Assembly (NCBI GenBank): GCA_016295275.1
Contig: JAEDLN010000097.1
Span: 1-8,759 of the forward strand
DNA from: Kiritimatiellia bacterium
GTDB lineage: Bacteria; Verrucomicrobiota; Kiritimatiellia; RFP12; UBA3636
Length of the DNA: 8,759 nucleotides
Direction: 5' to 3'
How positions within the stretch are numbered: the stretch's first letter is position 1; each line of letters starts with the position of its first letter. The notes under the pieces are model-generated. The model worked only from the letters and a program-made list of their open reading frames with translations. It was not told the DNA's origin and ran no database searches. The position numbers and the translations under genes were made by a program. This document shows positions 1 to 6,992 of the stretch, piece by piece.

Positions 1-280
1 CGCACGGAGACGCCCCCTGCAAAACTCTCAGCGTGTGCTACTTGCCATGGCGCGGGCCGGGAGGCCCGGCGGCGTGGGCGTGGCGAGCGATGTGGCGCGG
101 GGCGGTGGGGCGGTGCGCAACGGGACGGGCAAGGGCGCGGGAGACCATGCCGCGCACCGCGCCGAGGCGCGGCGGCGCGATGGGGACATCGCGCCCTACC
201 GCAACGGGACCGTATGGTAAATGGACCGCGATGGGACCGAATGGCGAATGGAGCGCAATGGGACACGGGTGGTACGCACG
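1..280 (+). repeat. GC-rich interspersed repeat, copy 1 (truncated by window start)
   Basis: This non-coding GC-rich stretch is repeated in the same orientation at the other end of the window. Bases 1-57 match 8325-8381 with one mismatch. Bases 149-230 match 8575-8656 with five mismatches. Bases about 251-278 resemble 8652-8679. Between the matching blocks the two copies differ by insertions and duplications, so they are diverged mosaic members of one family. Internal structures are a GCCGGG/CCCGGC hairpin with a 3-nt loop (56-70) and an 8-bp palindrome (174-195). From about 200 to 300 there are degenerate units of the type cgcaAcgGGAC or cgcAatGGGAC. Open frames here are not conserved between the copies, so I call no gene. 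The element probably continues left of base 1. Confidence 0.85.
171..202 (+). repeat. 32-bp palindromic core of the repeat (REP-like), copy 1
   Basis: The 32 bases are identical at 8597-8628 and occur again inverted at 8719-8750. Within them GGCGCGAT (174-181) pairs perfectly with ATCGCGCC (188-195) around the 6-nt loop GGGGAC. Conserved GC-rich palindromes of this size in intergenic DNA are the usual form of REP-type elements. Assignment to that class is inference, since no REP-associated transposase is in the window. Confidence 0.8.
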
Positions 281-360
281 GCGACGGGACGGGCGTGAGG
301 GCATGGGCGTGGGGTGCGGCGCCGGAGTGTGAGGGTACGGGCGTGAGGGGAAAAATGGAT

Positions 361-377
361 TTTACGTGGTTTGTAAA
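361..377. promoter_or_regulatory. Inverted repeat TTTAC-N7-GTAAA, possible operator
   Basis: A perfect 5-bp dyad (TTTAC at 361-365, GTAAA at 373-377) sits exactly where base composition changes from the GC-rich repeat to the AT-rich leader of pstS. The left arm is part of TTTTACG (360-366), which resembles the TTTTACA repeats further downstream. It could be a distal site for the same regulator or a dimeric repressor site. Short dyads arise easily by chance in AT-rich DNA. Confidence 0.3.
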
Positions 378-398
378 GTGAGGATGAGGGAGTATTAT
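370..398 (+). promoter_or_regulatory. Alternative sigma-70-like promoter upstream of pstS
   Basis: TATTAT (393-398) matches the -10 consensus at five of six positions. TTTGTA (370-375) stands 17 nt upstream as a poor -35 (three of six). If used, transcription would start near 405, before the TTTTACA repeats, so a regulator bound there would block rather than activate. It could serve as a basal promoter, but the assignment is weak. Confidence 0.22.
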
Positions 399-405
399 GG
401 TGTTA

Positions 406-461
406 TTTTACAGAGTTTTTACATATCTTGGGTTTTGGGTTTTACAAAAGAGACCTATTCT
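406..461 (+). promoter_or_regulatory. Candidate Pho box (TTTTACA repeats) and pst operon promoter
   Basis: TTTTACA occurs at 406-412 and 417-423, giving an 11-bp period with 4-nt spacing, and again at 440-446, about two helical turns further on. Direct 7-bp or 6-bp half-sites with an 11-bp period are the established architecture of PhoB boxes (CTGTCAT-N4-CTGTCAT in Escherichia coli) and PhoP boxes (TTAACA-like in Bacillus). TATTCT at 456-461 is a possible -10 (four of six) lying 9 nt after the last half-site, where a Pho box would replace the -35. Transcription would then start near 468 with a leader of about 35 nt. The operon encodes a PhoB-like regulator, so autoregulation is the natural reading. 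Confidence 0.5.
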
Positions 462-502
462 TGGCGGTGTTTCCCACACTAAGGAAAAAAAAGAAAACAA
501 TT

Positions 503-1312
503 ATGAAAAAGACAGCAATCATTTTGCCGGCTGCGATGTTGGCCCTCACGGCTCTTGTTGGATGTTCCACCAAAGAAATGGGCGGTGTTGTATCGACCGA
601 CGGATCGACCTCGATGGAGCGTGTGATCTGCACATTGGGAGAAGCCTTTTTGGAGGCGAATCCCCGGATGAGTTTCACGTACAATCCGACCGGTTCCGGT
701 TCCGGCATTCAGGCGGTTCGGGAAGGGCGTTGCGACATTGGTCTTTCCAGTCGTGCGTTGAAACCCGAGGAAGTGGCGCAGGGGTTGACCGGCACGGTGT
801 TGTCCTATGACGGCATTGCGATCATCGTCAATCCGAATAATCCGGTTTCCGATTTGGACGTTTATACGGTCGCCAAGCTGTACAAGGGCGAGATCGCCAA
901 TTGGAAAGAAATCGGCGGAGAGGATTTGCCGGTTGTTCTCATCGGACGCGAAGCCGGTAGCGGCACGCGGAGCGGTTTCGAGGAAGCTACGGGGACGAGC
1001 AAGAAATGCAAGTATCGTCAGGAGCTGACCTCCACGGGCAATGTGATTACGGCCGTTGCGCAGAATCCGGGAGCCGTCGGGTATGCCTCTCTTGCTTCGA
1101 TCGAAGACAGCGTAAAAGTATTGAAGATCGGCGGCGTAACGCCGACGGAGGAGAGCGTCAAGTCCGGTCAGTATGCCGTGCAGCGTCCCTTTGTGATGGT
1201 TACGAAAACGGGTGTTCCGCTGTCTGCGGCGGCTCAGACCTTTGTTGACTTTGCCCGTTCTGCGGACGGTGCGAAATTGATTGTCAAGGCGGGTTCCGTT
1301 CCGGCTAACTAA
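503..1312 (+). CDS. pstS: Phosphate ABC transporter, phosphate-binding lipoprotein PstS
   Basis: This is the periplasmic, high-affinity phosphate receptor that delivers inorganic phosphate to the PstCA channel. I start at ATG 503, giving 269 residues. The N-terminus is then a lipoprotein signal: two lysines, a hydrophobic stretch (residues 5-19) and the lipobox LVGC with Cys21 as the lipidation site. An upstream TTG at 428 would add residues that spoil this signal. Phosphate-binding motifs of the PstS family are present: STDGSTSM (31-38), TGSGSG (63-68), DIGLSSR (78-84) and the signature REAGSGTRSGF (139-149). A GYAS segment lies near 173. The size fits the shorter, lipid-anchored PstS type. 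The ribosome site is weak (AAGG at 481-484, 18 nt from the ATG, in an A-rich leader), unlike later genes in the operon. pstC follows after 27 nt. Confidence 0.96.
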   Translation: MKKTAIILPAAMLALTALVGCSTKEMGGVVSTDGSTSMERVICTLGEAFLEANPRMSFTYNPTGSGSGIQAVREGRCDIGLSSRALKPEEVAQGLTGTVLSYDGIAIIVNPNNPVSDLDVYTVAKLYKGEIANWKEIGGEDLPVVLIGREAGSGTRSGFEEATGTSKKCKYRQELTSTGNVITAVAQNPGAVGYASLASIEDSVKVLKIGGVTPTEESVKSGQYAVQRPFVMVTKTGVPLSAAAQTFVDFARSADGAKLIVKAGSVPAN

Positions 1313-1339
1313 TCGATTGTCGCAATTAGGACTCAAACC

Positions 1340-2209
1340 ATGTATAAGAGACAACAGTTGGTCGAGAGTGCCGTTCACGGGATCTTCCTCCTGTTGGGCC
1401 TGGTAACGGTGGGTTGCGTTCTGCTCATCACGTTGTATCTCGTGGTGTCGGGTATTCCCGCCATACGGGAAATCGGTTTTGTCGATTTTCTGTTCGGGGA
1501 TACTTGGGCCTCCACGGGCGAGGAGCCGAAATTCGGCATATTGCCGTTTCTGCTCACCAGCATATACGGCACGGCAGGCGCGGTTCTCTTTGGCGTTCCG
1601 ATTGGCTTTTTGACATCGGTTTATCTCGCCAAGATGGCACCTGCCAAGGTACGGAGCGTTCTGGAATCGGCGGTCAGTTTGCTGGCGGGCATACCATCGG
1701 TTGTCTACGGTCTGGTCGGCATGTTGGTATTGGTTCCGGGCATTCGAAAGCTGTTCCACGTGCCGGACGGGGCCGGACTTCTAGCGGCCATTGTCGTATT
1801 GGCGGTCATGATTCTTCCCTCCATCATCAAGGTATCCGTCACGGCGCTTGAAGCGGTTCCGAAGGAATACGAAGAAGCGTCGCTTGCGTTGGGAGCGACG
1901 CCTGTAGAGACTTGGTTTCGCGTATCCGTTCCGGCGGCGCGCAGCGGCATTGCGGCTGCGGTCGTGCTTGGGGTCGGCCGTGCCATAGGCGAAGCGATGG
2001 CGGTGATGATGGTTTCGGGAAATGCGCCCAACATGCCCGGTCTGTTCGAGAGTGTCCGCTTTCTCACGACGGCGGTTGCCAGCGAGATGGCGTACTCCAG
2101 CGGATTGCAGCGGGAAGCGCTCTTTTCCATTGCGTTGGTGCTCTGCTTCTTCGTTTTGCTGATCAATGCGATCATGAATGCTTTTTTGAAGCGGAATCGG
2201 GAGGGCTAA
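1340..2209 (+). CDS. pstC: Phosphate ABC transporter permease PstC
   Basis: This inner-membrane permease pairs with PstA to form the phosphate channel. The 289 residues show about six hydrophobic segments, near 13-35, 67-95, 112-133, 146-165, 202-226 and 259-281. The family segment LAGIPSVVYGLVG is at 115-127. The EAA-type cytoplasmic loop that docks PstB (EEASLALGATPVETW, from 178) is present, as is RAIGEAMAVMMVSGN (214-228). Start ATG 1340 is preceded by AGGA (1328-1331) with 8-nt spacing. The length is usual for the family. Bases 1341-1353, the second base of the start codon onward, match 13 bases of the Tn5/Nextera mosaic end. Since the protein aligns in style from about residue 7 and the reading frame is intact, I treat this as a coincidence. 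pstA follows after 4 nt. Confidence 0.96.
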   Translation: MYKRQQLVESAVHGIFLLLGLVTVGCVLLITLYLVVSGIPAIREIGFVDFLFGDTWASTGEEPKFGILPFLLTSIYGTAGAVLFGVPIGFLTSVYLAKMAPAKVRSVLESAVSLLAGIPSVVYGLVGMLVLVPGIRKLFHVPDGAGLLAAIVVLAVMILPSIIKVSVTALEAVPKEYEEASLALGATPVETWFRVSVPAARSGIAAAVVLGVGRAIGEAMAVMMVSGNAPNMPGLFESVRFLTTAVASEMAYSSGLQREALFSIALVLCFFVLLINAIMNAFLKRNREG

Positions 2210-2213
2210 GAGG

Positions 2214-3077
2214 ATGGAAGCGAAAATGATTTCCACGGAGCGGAAGCTTTCGATCGGGTTGATGCGGGTCATGCCGGTATTGGCGTCGGCGCTCACCTGC
2301 GGCGTGACCCTCTTTTTGATCGGATTTGTCCTTTTCAAGGGCATTCCGAACATCACATGGCGCCTCGTATCGACGAAGGTCAGTTATTTGGCGGGGACGA
2401 TCGGCATTTTGCCGGACATTCTGAATACGGTCTACATCATCGTAGCCACGCTGTTCATCGTTTTGCCGTTAGGCGTCGGCGCCGCCATTTATCTGACCGA
2501 GTATGCGCAGAACAAGAAGCTGGTAACGGCGATCGAGTATGCGGCGGAGACGTTGTCGGGCATTCCGTCCATCATCTTCGGGTTGGTGGGCATGCTTTTG
2601 TTTGCCAATACGTTTGGCTCCTGCCTGTTGGCGGGAGCGCTGACGCTGGTGATGATGAATCTGCCCACGGTCATGCGTACGGCGCAGGAAAGTCTGAAAA
2701 CCGTACCTGCGAATCTTCGGGAAGGCGGTTTCGGGTTGGGAGCCGGCAAATGGCGCGTCGTGCGGACGATTGTCCTTCCGGGGTGCATCGACGGCGTTGT
2801 CACGGGCTGCATTCTGTCTGCCGGGCGCATTTTGGGAGAATCGGCCGCGCTTCTGTTCACGGCGGGTGTCGCCCATACGCTGAACGGATTCATTACGGGG
2901 CTGGCGAGTCCCGGCGCCACCCTCACGGTGGCCTTGTATTTGTATGCAAACGAGCCGCGGCCGGGTGCGCAGGAAGCGTCCTTTGCGATTGCGGCCATTT
3001 TGATGGTATTGACGATGGCGATCAATGCCATAGCCGTCATGACCGGGCGGTATTTCAGAAAAAGGAGAGCACAATGA
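2214..3077 (+). CDS. pstA: Phosphate ABC transporter permease PstA
   Basis: This is the second membrane subunit of the phosphate channel (287 residues). Hydrophobic segments lie near 23-42, 66-93, 114-132, 134-150, 206-228 and 256-278. Family motifs are ETLSGIPSIIFGLVG (112-126) and the EAA-type loop REGGFGLGAGKWRVVRTIVLP (from 169), which contacts PstB. Further along is AGRILGESAALLFTAG (203-218). ATG 2214 has GGAGG at 2200-2204 with 9-nt spacing. An in-frame ATG at 2226 is possible but less well placed. The stop codon overlaps the pstB start (ATGA at 3074-3077), which implies translational coupling to the ATPase. Confidence 0.96.
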   Translation: MEAKMISTERKLSIGLMRVMPVLASALTCGVTLFLIGFVLFKGIPNITWRLVSTKVSYLAGTIGILPDILNTVYIIVATLFIVLPLGVGAAIYLTEYAQNKKLVTAIEYAAETLSGIPSIIFGLVGMLLFANTFGSCLLAGALTLVMMNLPTVMRTAQESLKTVPANLREGGFGLGAGKWRVVRTIVLPGCIDGVVTGCILSAGRILGESAALLFTAGVAHTLNGFITGLASPGATLTVALYLYANEPRPGAQEASFAIAAILMVLTMAINAIAVMTGRYFRKRRAQ

Positions 3078-3829
3078 GTTGTATCATGACCGCGAAAGAC
3101 CTTTGTTTATGGTATGGCGGAACACAGGCCTTGAAAAAAATCGATCTTGACATCGAGGAGCATTCGATTACCGCGCTGATCGGGCCGTCCGGCTGTGGAA
3201 AGTCGACGTTTTTGAAGACGCTCAACCGGATGAACGATCTCGTGCCGAACGTCAAGATCACGGGCGAAGTTCGGTATCAGGGCGACGACATTTTTGCGCC
3301 CGGCGTAGACGTGAATCTGTTGCGGAAGGACATTGGCATGGTTTTCCAGAAACCCAATCCCTTTCCGATGAGCATTTACGACAACATAGCCTATGGACCC
3401 CGCACCCATGGCATCCGGAACAAGGCGAAGTTGGACGAGCTCGTCGAGCAGTCGCTTCGAGGCGCGGCGATTTGGGACGAAGTGAAGGACAGGCTGAAGA
3501 AAAATGCGCTTGGTCTGTCGGGCGGGCAGCAGCAGCGCCTCTGCATTGCGCGTGCGCTGGCGGTAGAGCCGAAGGTCTTGCTCATGGACGAGCCCACCAG
3601 TGCCTTGGATCCGATTTCGACGTCGCGAATCGAAGAGCTTGCAATGGGGTTGAAAGAGCGGTATACAATTGTTATCGTTACCCATAATCTGCAGCAAGCG
3701 GTACGCATTTCCGACCGGACTGCGTTCTTTTTGTTGGGTGAACTGATTGAATACGGTGAAACGGAAAAAATGTTTGCCCAACCGACATGTAAGAAAACCG
3801 AAGACTATATTACGGGGAGGTTTGGTTAA
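3074..3829 (+). CDS. pstB: Phosphate ABC transporter ATP-binding protein PstB
   Basis: This cytoplasmic ATPase powers phosphate import through PstCA. The 251 residues contain every ABC motif: Walker A GPSGCGKST (37-45), Q-loop Gln92 in VFQKPNPFPMSIYDN, signature LSGGQQQR (148-155), Walker B VLLMDEP (168-174), D-loop SALD (176-179) and H-loop His204. KPNPFPMSIYDN is characteristic of PstB among ABC ATPases. The start is ATG 3074, supported by AAAGGAG at 3061-3067 with 6-nt spacing. The open frame runs much further upstream (to 2357), but that part is the out-of-frame shadow of pstA. The stop shares one base with the phoU start (TAATG at 3827-3831). Confidence 0.97.
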   Translation: MSCIMTAKDLCLWYGGTQALKKIDLDIEEHSITALIGPSGCGKSTFLKTLNRMNDLVPNVKITGEVRYQGDDIFAPGVDVNLLRKDIGMVFQKPNPFPMSIYDNIAYGPRTHGIRNKAKLDELVEQSLRGAAIWDEVKDRLKKNALGLSGGQQQRLCIARALAVEPKVLLMDEPTSALDPISTSRIEELAMGLKERYTIVIVTHNLQQAVRISDRTAFFLLGELIEYGETEKMFAQPTCKKTEDYITGRFG

Positions 3830-4485
3830 TGAGAAGCAAGTTTGACGAGCAGTTGGCTCTTTTGAACCGGGAGCTGATTCAAATGGGAGCCCTTTGCGAA
3901 GAGGCCATTTCCCTGACGGTAAAGGCATTGGAGAATGGCGATCGCGCGTTAGCCGAACAGGTCAAACCGCTGGAGGGGGAGATCGACCAGAAGGAACGGG
4001 ACGTCGAGACGCTGTGTCTGAAACTGCTCTTGCAGCAGCAGCCCGTCGCCCGCGATCTCCGCCAGATTTCCGCTGCGATGAAGATCACGACGGACATGGA
4101 GCGGATCGGCGACCAGGCGGCCGACATTTCCGAGATTGTCTTGGGCATGTTGACCAGCGGGTATGTTCCGGAGGATGTCGGGCACATTCGGAATATGGCG
4201 GAAGACGTCATCCAAATGGTAACGGAAAGCGTGGATTGCTATGTTCAGAAGGACGTCGGGCGCGCCAAGCTTCTGATTGGCCATGACGACATTGTCGACC
4301 AAGGGTTCGAGCGGGTCAAGCGCGGTCTGATCGGCAAAATCGCGGCGGATCCGGCGTGTGGCGAAAATGCGCTTGATTTGCTGATGATCGACAAATACCT
4401 GGAACGCATCGGCGATCATGCCGTCAACATTGCCGAATGGGTCATCTTTGCCGTGATCGGCGAGCACAAAGGAGAAGTATTGTGA
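3829..4485 (+). CDS. phoU: Phosphate transport regulator PhoU
   Basis: PhoU is a peripheral cytoplasmic protein that transmits the state of the Pst transporter to the PhoR kinase and restrains phosphate uptake. The 218 residues form the expected tandem pair of three-helix PhoU repeats. The metal-cluster motif occurs twice, as DMERIGDQAADI (89-100) and YLERIGDHAVNI (190-201), which is the family hallmark. The start ATG overlaps the pstB stop by one base, with GGGGAGG at 3814-3820 and 8-nt spacing. The gene lies between pstB and the two-component genes, so its coding sequence physically joins the transporter and sensor halves of the operon. Its stop overlaps the next start by four bases (GTGA). 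Confidence 0.96.
   Translation: MRSKFDEQLALLNRELIQMGALCEEAISLTVKALENGDRALAEQVKPLEGEIDQKERDVETLCLKLLLQQQPVARDLRQISAAMKITTDMERIGDQAADISEIVLGMLTSGYVPEDVGHIRNMAEDVIQMVTESVDCYVQKDVGRAKLLIGHDDIVDQGFERVKRGLIGKIAADPACGENALDLLMIDKYLERIGDHAVNIAEWVIFAVIGEHKGEVL
4468..4474 (+). promoter_or_regulatory. Ribosome binding site fixing the GTG start of the response regulator
   Basis: AAAGGAG inside the end of phoU lies 7 nt before GTG 4482. It decides between that start and the in-frame ATG at 4437. It is the same sequence as the site before pstB. Confidence 0.75.
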
Positions 4486-5153
4486 TTTGGTGTGTAGAGG
4501 ATGACGACAGCATACGGGAAATCGAACTGTACACCTTGCGTTCCACGGGCTTCGAGGTGAAAGGCTTCGGAGACGGAAAAGCGTTTTTGGAGGCGTTGGA
4601 GACGGAGCGGCCCGAGTTGGTCATCTTGGATGTCATGTTGCCCGGCATGAATGGCGTGGAGATTCTCCGGCGCATGAAATCAGGCGGACGGTTTGCCGAC
4701 ATTCCGGTGATCATGGCGACGGCCAAGGGGACGGAGTACGACAAGGTCCAGAGTCTGGATATAGGCGCGGACGACTATCTGGTGAAGCCGTTCGGCATGA
4801 TGGAGATGGTGTCGCGCGTCAAAGCCGTCATGCGGCGTTGCTGCCGCCATGAGGAGAAGCGGCTTACGGCCGGCGGGCTGACGGTCGATCCGGAAGAGCG
4901 GACCGTCACGGCGGACGGCGTCCGCATTGCGCTCACCTACAAAGAATTCGAGTTGCTTCGTCTGTTTCTTTCCCGTCCCGGCTTTGCGTTCACGCGGGAT
5001 CGTCTTTTGTCCGATGTCTGGGGGATGGATTATTTGGGAGAGAGCCGGACGGTCGACATGCATATCAAGACGCTTCGGCAGAAGTTGGGTCACTACGGCA
5101 AGATGATCGAGACGGTTCGCAACGTCGGCTATCGGTTGGAGATTGAACCATGA
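4482..5153 (+). CDS. phoB: PhoB/PhoP-like OmpR-family response regulator
   Basis: This DNA-binding response regulator is inferred to activate the phosphate-starvation regulon. I choose GTG 4482 (223 residues), because the receiver fold then begins correctly (IWCVEDDDS) and a good ribosome site precedes it. An ATG at 4437 would prepend 15 basic residues not typical of receivers. The receiver domain covers about 1-115: acidic pocket Glu6/Asp7, phospho-acceptor Asp50 in LVILDVMLPGMNG, Thr80 and Lys102 (VKPF). The winged-helix domain covers about 125-221, with recognition helix ESRTVDMHIKTLRQKL (187-202) and the terminal NVGYRLE hairpin. Its stop overlaps the kinase start (ATGA). The name rests on operon context. 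By sequence alone it is an OmpR-family regulator. Confidence 0.9.
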   Translation: MIWCVEDDDSIREIELYTLRSTGFEVKGFGDGKAFLEALETERPELVILDVMLPGMNGVEILRRMKSGGRFADIPVIMATAKGTEYDKVQSLDIGADDYLVKPFGMMEMVSRVKAVMRRCCRHEEKRLTAGGLTVDPEERTVTADGVRIALTYKEFELLRLFLSRPGFAFTRDRLLSDVWGMDYLGESRTVDMHIKTLRQKLGHYGKMIETVRNVGYRLEIEP

Positions 5154-6898
5154 CGAAGAAAATTTTCTATTCCATCCTATTGGTGGCGGTATCCGTTCTT
5201 TTTGCCAGTCTGATTTTAATTTTGGGGTATCTCTACGACCATTATCGGGTCGTGCAGTCGAACCAGCTTCGGGACGAGCTTCGCCTGGCCTCTTACGGTG
5301 TGGAGTCGGGTGGGCTTGCGTATCTGACGCGTGCGACGGCGAAGCGTTCGCCGGTTGTCGATGACGGGCAGGTCCGCGAAATCGACTATTTGAAAGAGAT
5401 TGCGTCCTCCAACCGCTTTCCGGTTTCCGGCGACTACCGGCTGACATGGATCGGCGCCGACGGGACCGTTCTGTTTGATTCGCGCGTGCCGCTGGAGAAG
5501 CTGGAAAATCACGGGAATCGCGCGGAAGTCCGCCAAGCCTTGGCGAAAGGGGAGAGCAGTGAAGTCCGCTATTCGGAAACGCTGACCGAGCAGACGCTGT
5601 ATTTTGCGCGGCGTTTGTCGGACGGGACCGTGTTGCGCATTTCCATCAGCCAGCTGACGATGCTTGCCCTTGTATTGGGCATGATGCATCCGATTTTGCT
5701 GATTGCGTTTCTGGCGGTTGTCCTTTCGGCGATTTTGGCGCATCGGATGGCGAAGAGCATTGTAGCGCCTTTGAATCACTTGGATTTGACCAAGCCGTTG
5801 GAAAACGACACCTACGAGGAGATTTCTCCCTTGCTTGCGCGCATTCACCAGCAGCACCGTCAGATCGAGGCGCATATCCGCGAGCTCAGTCGAAAGACGG
5901 AGGAATTCGAGCAGATTACGGAGAATCTCAACGAAGGGCTTGTTCTGTTGGACAAGAATAGCGTCATTTTGAGCATCAATCCTACCGCGAGAAGCATTTT
6001 CCACGCCGGGGAAGCCAGTGTCGGACTCTCGTTTCTGATGGTTGACCGCGACCATGAAATCAACCAAGCGATACGGCACGCATTGGACAACGGACATTGC
6101 GAGATTTGCATGGAGAAGGATCGCCGGGAGTATCAGCTTGACATCAGCCGGATTTCCGAAGAAGGGGCTGTTGCAGGCACCGTCTTATTGGTCTTTGACA
6201 TCACCGGCAAGGCCGCGGCGGAGCGCAGTCGACGGGAATTTACCGCCAATGTCTCCCACGAGTTGAAAACGCCGCTTCACTCCATCATGGGCAGTGCCGA
6301 GCTGGTTCAAAACGGGCTTGTACGCCACGAGGACGTACCCCAATTCATGGGAATGATCCGCACGGAAGCCGGGCGGTTGGTGTCGCTGGTGGACGATATC
6401 ATCCATCTGTCGCAGCTGGATGAAGGAATCGCGCCGGAAAGGGAGTCCATCAACCTTCTCGATTTGGCCAATACGGCCGTGAAGTCGCTCCAAGACAGCG
6501 CGGACAAGCGCAATATTACGCTGACGGTCTCCGGAGATTCGGCAACCGTGAATGGCGTACGGGGTTTTCTCTACGAAATGCTCTACAATCTGATTGAAAA
6601 CGCCATCAAGTACAATGTCGAGAACGGCAAGGCGGAGGTTATGGTTTCGGACGGCGACGCATTCGTAAAGGTTGCCGTGAAGGATACGGGTATCGGCATT
6701 CCGCAAGAATACCAGACGCGTGTATTCGAGCGCTTTTTCCGTGTCGACAAGAGCCGTTCGAAGGCGACCGGAGGAACGGGTCTCGGGCTTTCGATCGTCA
6801 AGCATATCGCCCAGTATCATCATGCGACGATCGATCTGCAGAGCGACGGAAAGACGGGAACCTGCGTAGAGATCGTCTTTCCGAAAGACGTCAAATGA
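5150..6898 (+). CDS. phoR: PhoR-like membrane sensor histidine kinase
   Basis: This inner-membrane kinase is inferred to phosphorylate the adjacent regulator under phosphate limitation. The 582 residues contain TM1 (6-29), an extracytoplasmic domain of about 140 residues (30-170) with a PAS/Cache-like strand pattern around YRLTWIGADGTVLFDS (96-111), and TM2 (about 171-198). A HAMP-like linker (199-235), a predicted coiled helix and a cytoplasmic PAS domain (about 256-350) follow. The catalytic core has H-box NVSHELKTP with phospho-acceptor His370, N-box NLIENAIKYN (480-489), G1 DTGIGIP (512-518), F-box FERFFRVD (526-533) and G2 GGTGLGLSIV (541-550). All key residues are intact. The large external domain resembles Gram-positive PhoR rather than the short E. 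coli type. The start has GGAG (5138-5141) with 8-nt spacing. This is the last gene of the operon. Confidence 0.93.
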   Translation: MTKKIFYSILLVAVSVLFASLILILGYLYDHYRVVQSNQLRDELRLASYGVESGGLAYLTRATAKRSPVVDDGQVREIDYLKEIASSNRFPVSGDYRLTWIGADGTVLFDSRVPLEKLENHGNRAEVRQALAKGESSEVRYSETLTEQTLYFARRLSDGTVLRISISQLTMLALVLGMMHPILLIAFLAVVLSAILAHRMAKSIVAPLNHLDLTKPLENDTYEEISPLLARIHQQHRQIEAHIRELSRKTEEFEQITENLNEGLVLLDKNSVILSINPTARSIFHAGEASVGLSFLMVDRDHEINQAIRHALDNGHCEICMEKDRREYQLDISRISEEGAVAGTVLLVFDITGKAAAERSRREFTANVSHELKTPLHSIMGSAELVQNGLVRHEDVPQFMGMIRTEAGRLVSLVDDIIHLSQLDEGIAPERESINLLDLANTAVKSLQDSADKRNITLTVSGDSATVNGVRGFLYEMLYNLIENAIKYNVENGKAEVMVSDGDAFVKVAVKDTGIGIPQEYQTRVFERFFRVDKSRSKATGGTGLGLSIVKHIAQYHHATIDLQSDGKTGTCVEIVFPKDVK

Positions 6899-6921
6899 CA
6901 AAATCCGCGCTTTCCGGAAAA

Positions 6922-6953
6922 GCCTCCGCACCAGTCTCGTCTGGGGCGGAGGC
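6922..6953. terminator. Shared hairpin between convergent operons
   Basis: GCCTCCGC (6922-6929) pairs with GCGGAGGC (6946-6953). Inside, after an A-G mismatch, CCAG (6931-6934) pairs with CTGG (6941-6944) around a 6-nt loop. On the - strand the stem is followed by TTTT (complement of 6918-6921), so it fits best as the terminator of the pgpA operon. It lies 23 nt after the kinase stop and has no T-run on the + side, so it may stop + strand transcription less efficiently. Confidence 0.7.
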
Positions 6954-6992
6954 GAAAGCCGGAGTACGGGCGCGAGGATGATGCGGATTCGG

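Noticed and set aside
1..280. CRISPR array
   Set aside because: Repeats here are irregular in length and spacing, contain no unique similarly sized spacers, and no cas gene is present.
33..332. Open frames of 61-99 codons on both strands in the left repeat
   Set aside because: They are Arg/Gly/Ala/Pro-rich frames forced by GC-rich repeats. The corresponding frames in the right copy shift or stop, so coding is not conserved.
428..502. Upstream TTG start for pstS
   Set aside because: It would place 25 residues before the lipoprotein signal peptide and overlap the putative Pho box region.
1311..1326. Attenuator or terminator between pstS and pstC
   Set aside because: Only a palindrome AATCGATT and a 4-bp ATTG/CAAT stem exist. 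That is too weak for a terminator, and there is no T-run.
479..1759. 426-codon frame on the - strand over pstS/pstC
   Set aside because: It is antisense to two clearly recognisable genes, rich in Arg/Asn/His/Gln as expected of a shadow frame, and has no recognisable domain.
2357..3073. Long N-terminal extension of PstB
   Set aside because: It is the out-of-frame shadow of pstA with Arg/His/Gly-rich nonsense. The ABC domain begins right after ATG 3074, which has a good ribosome site.
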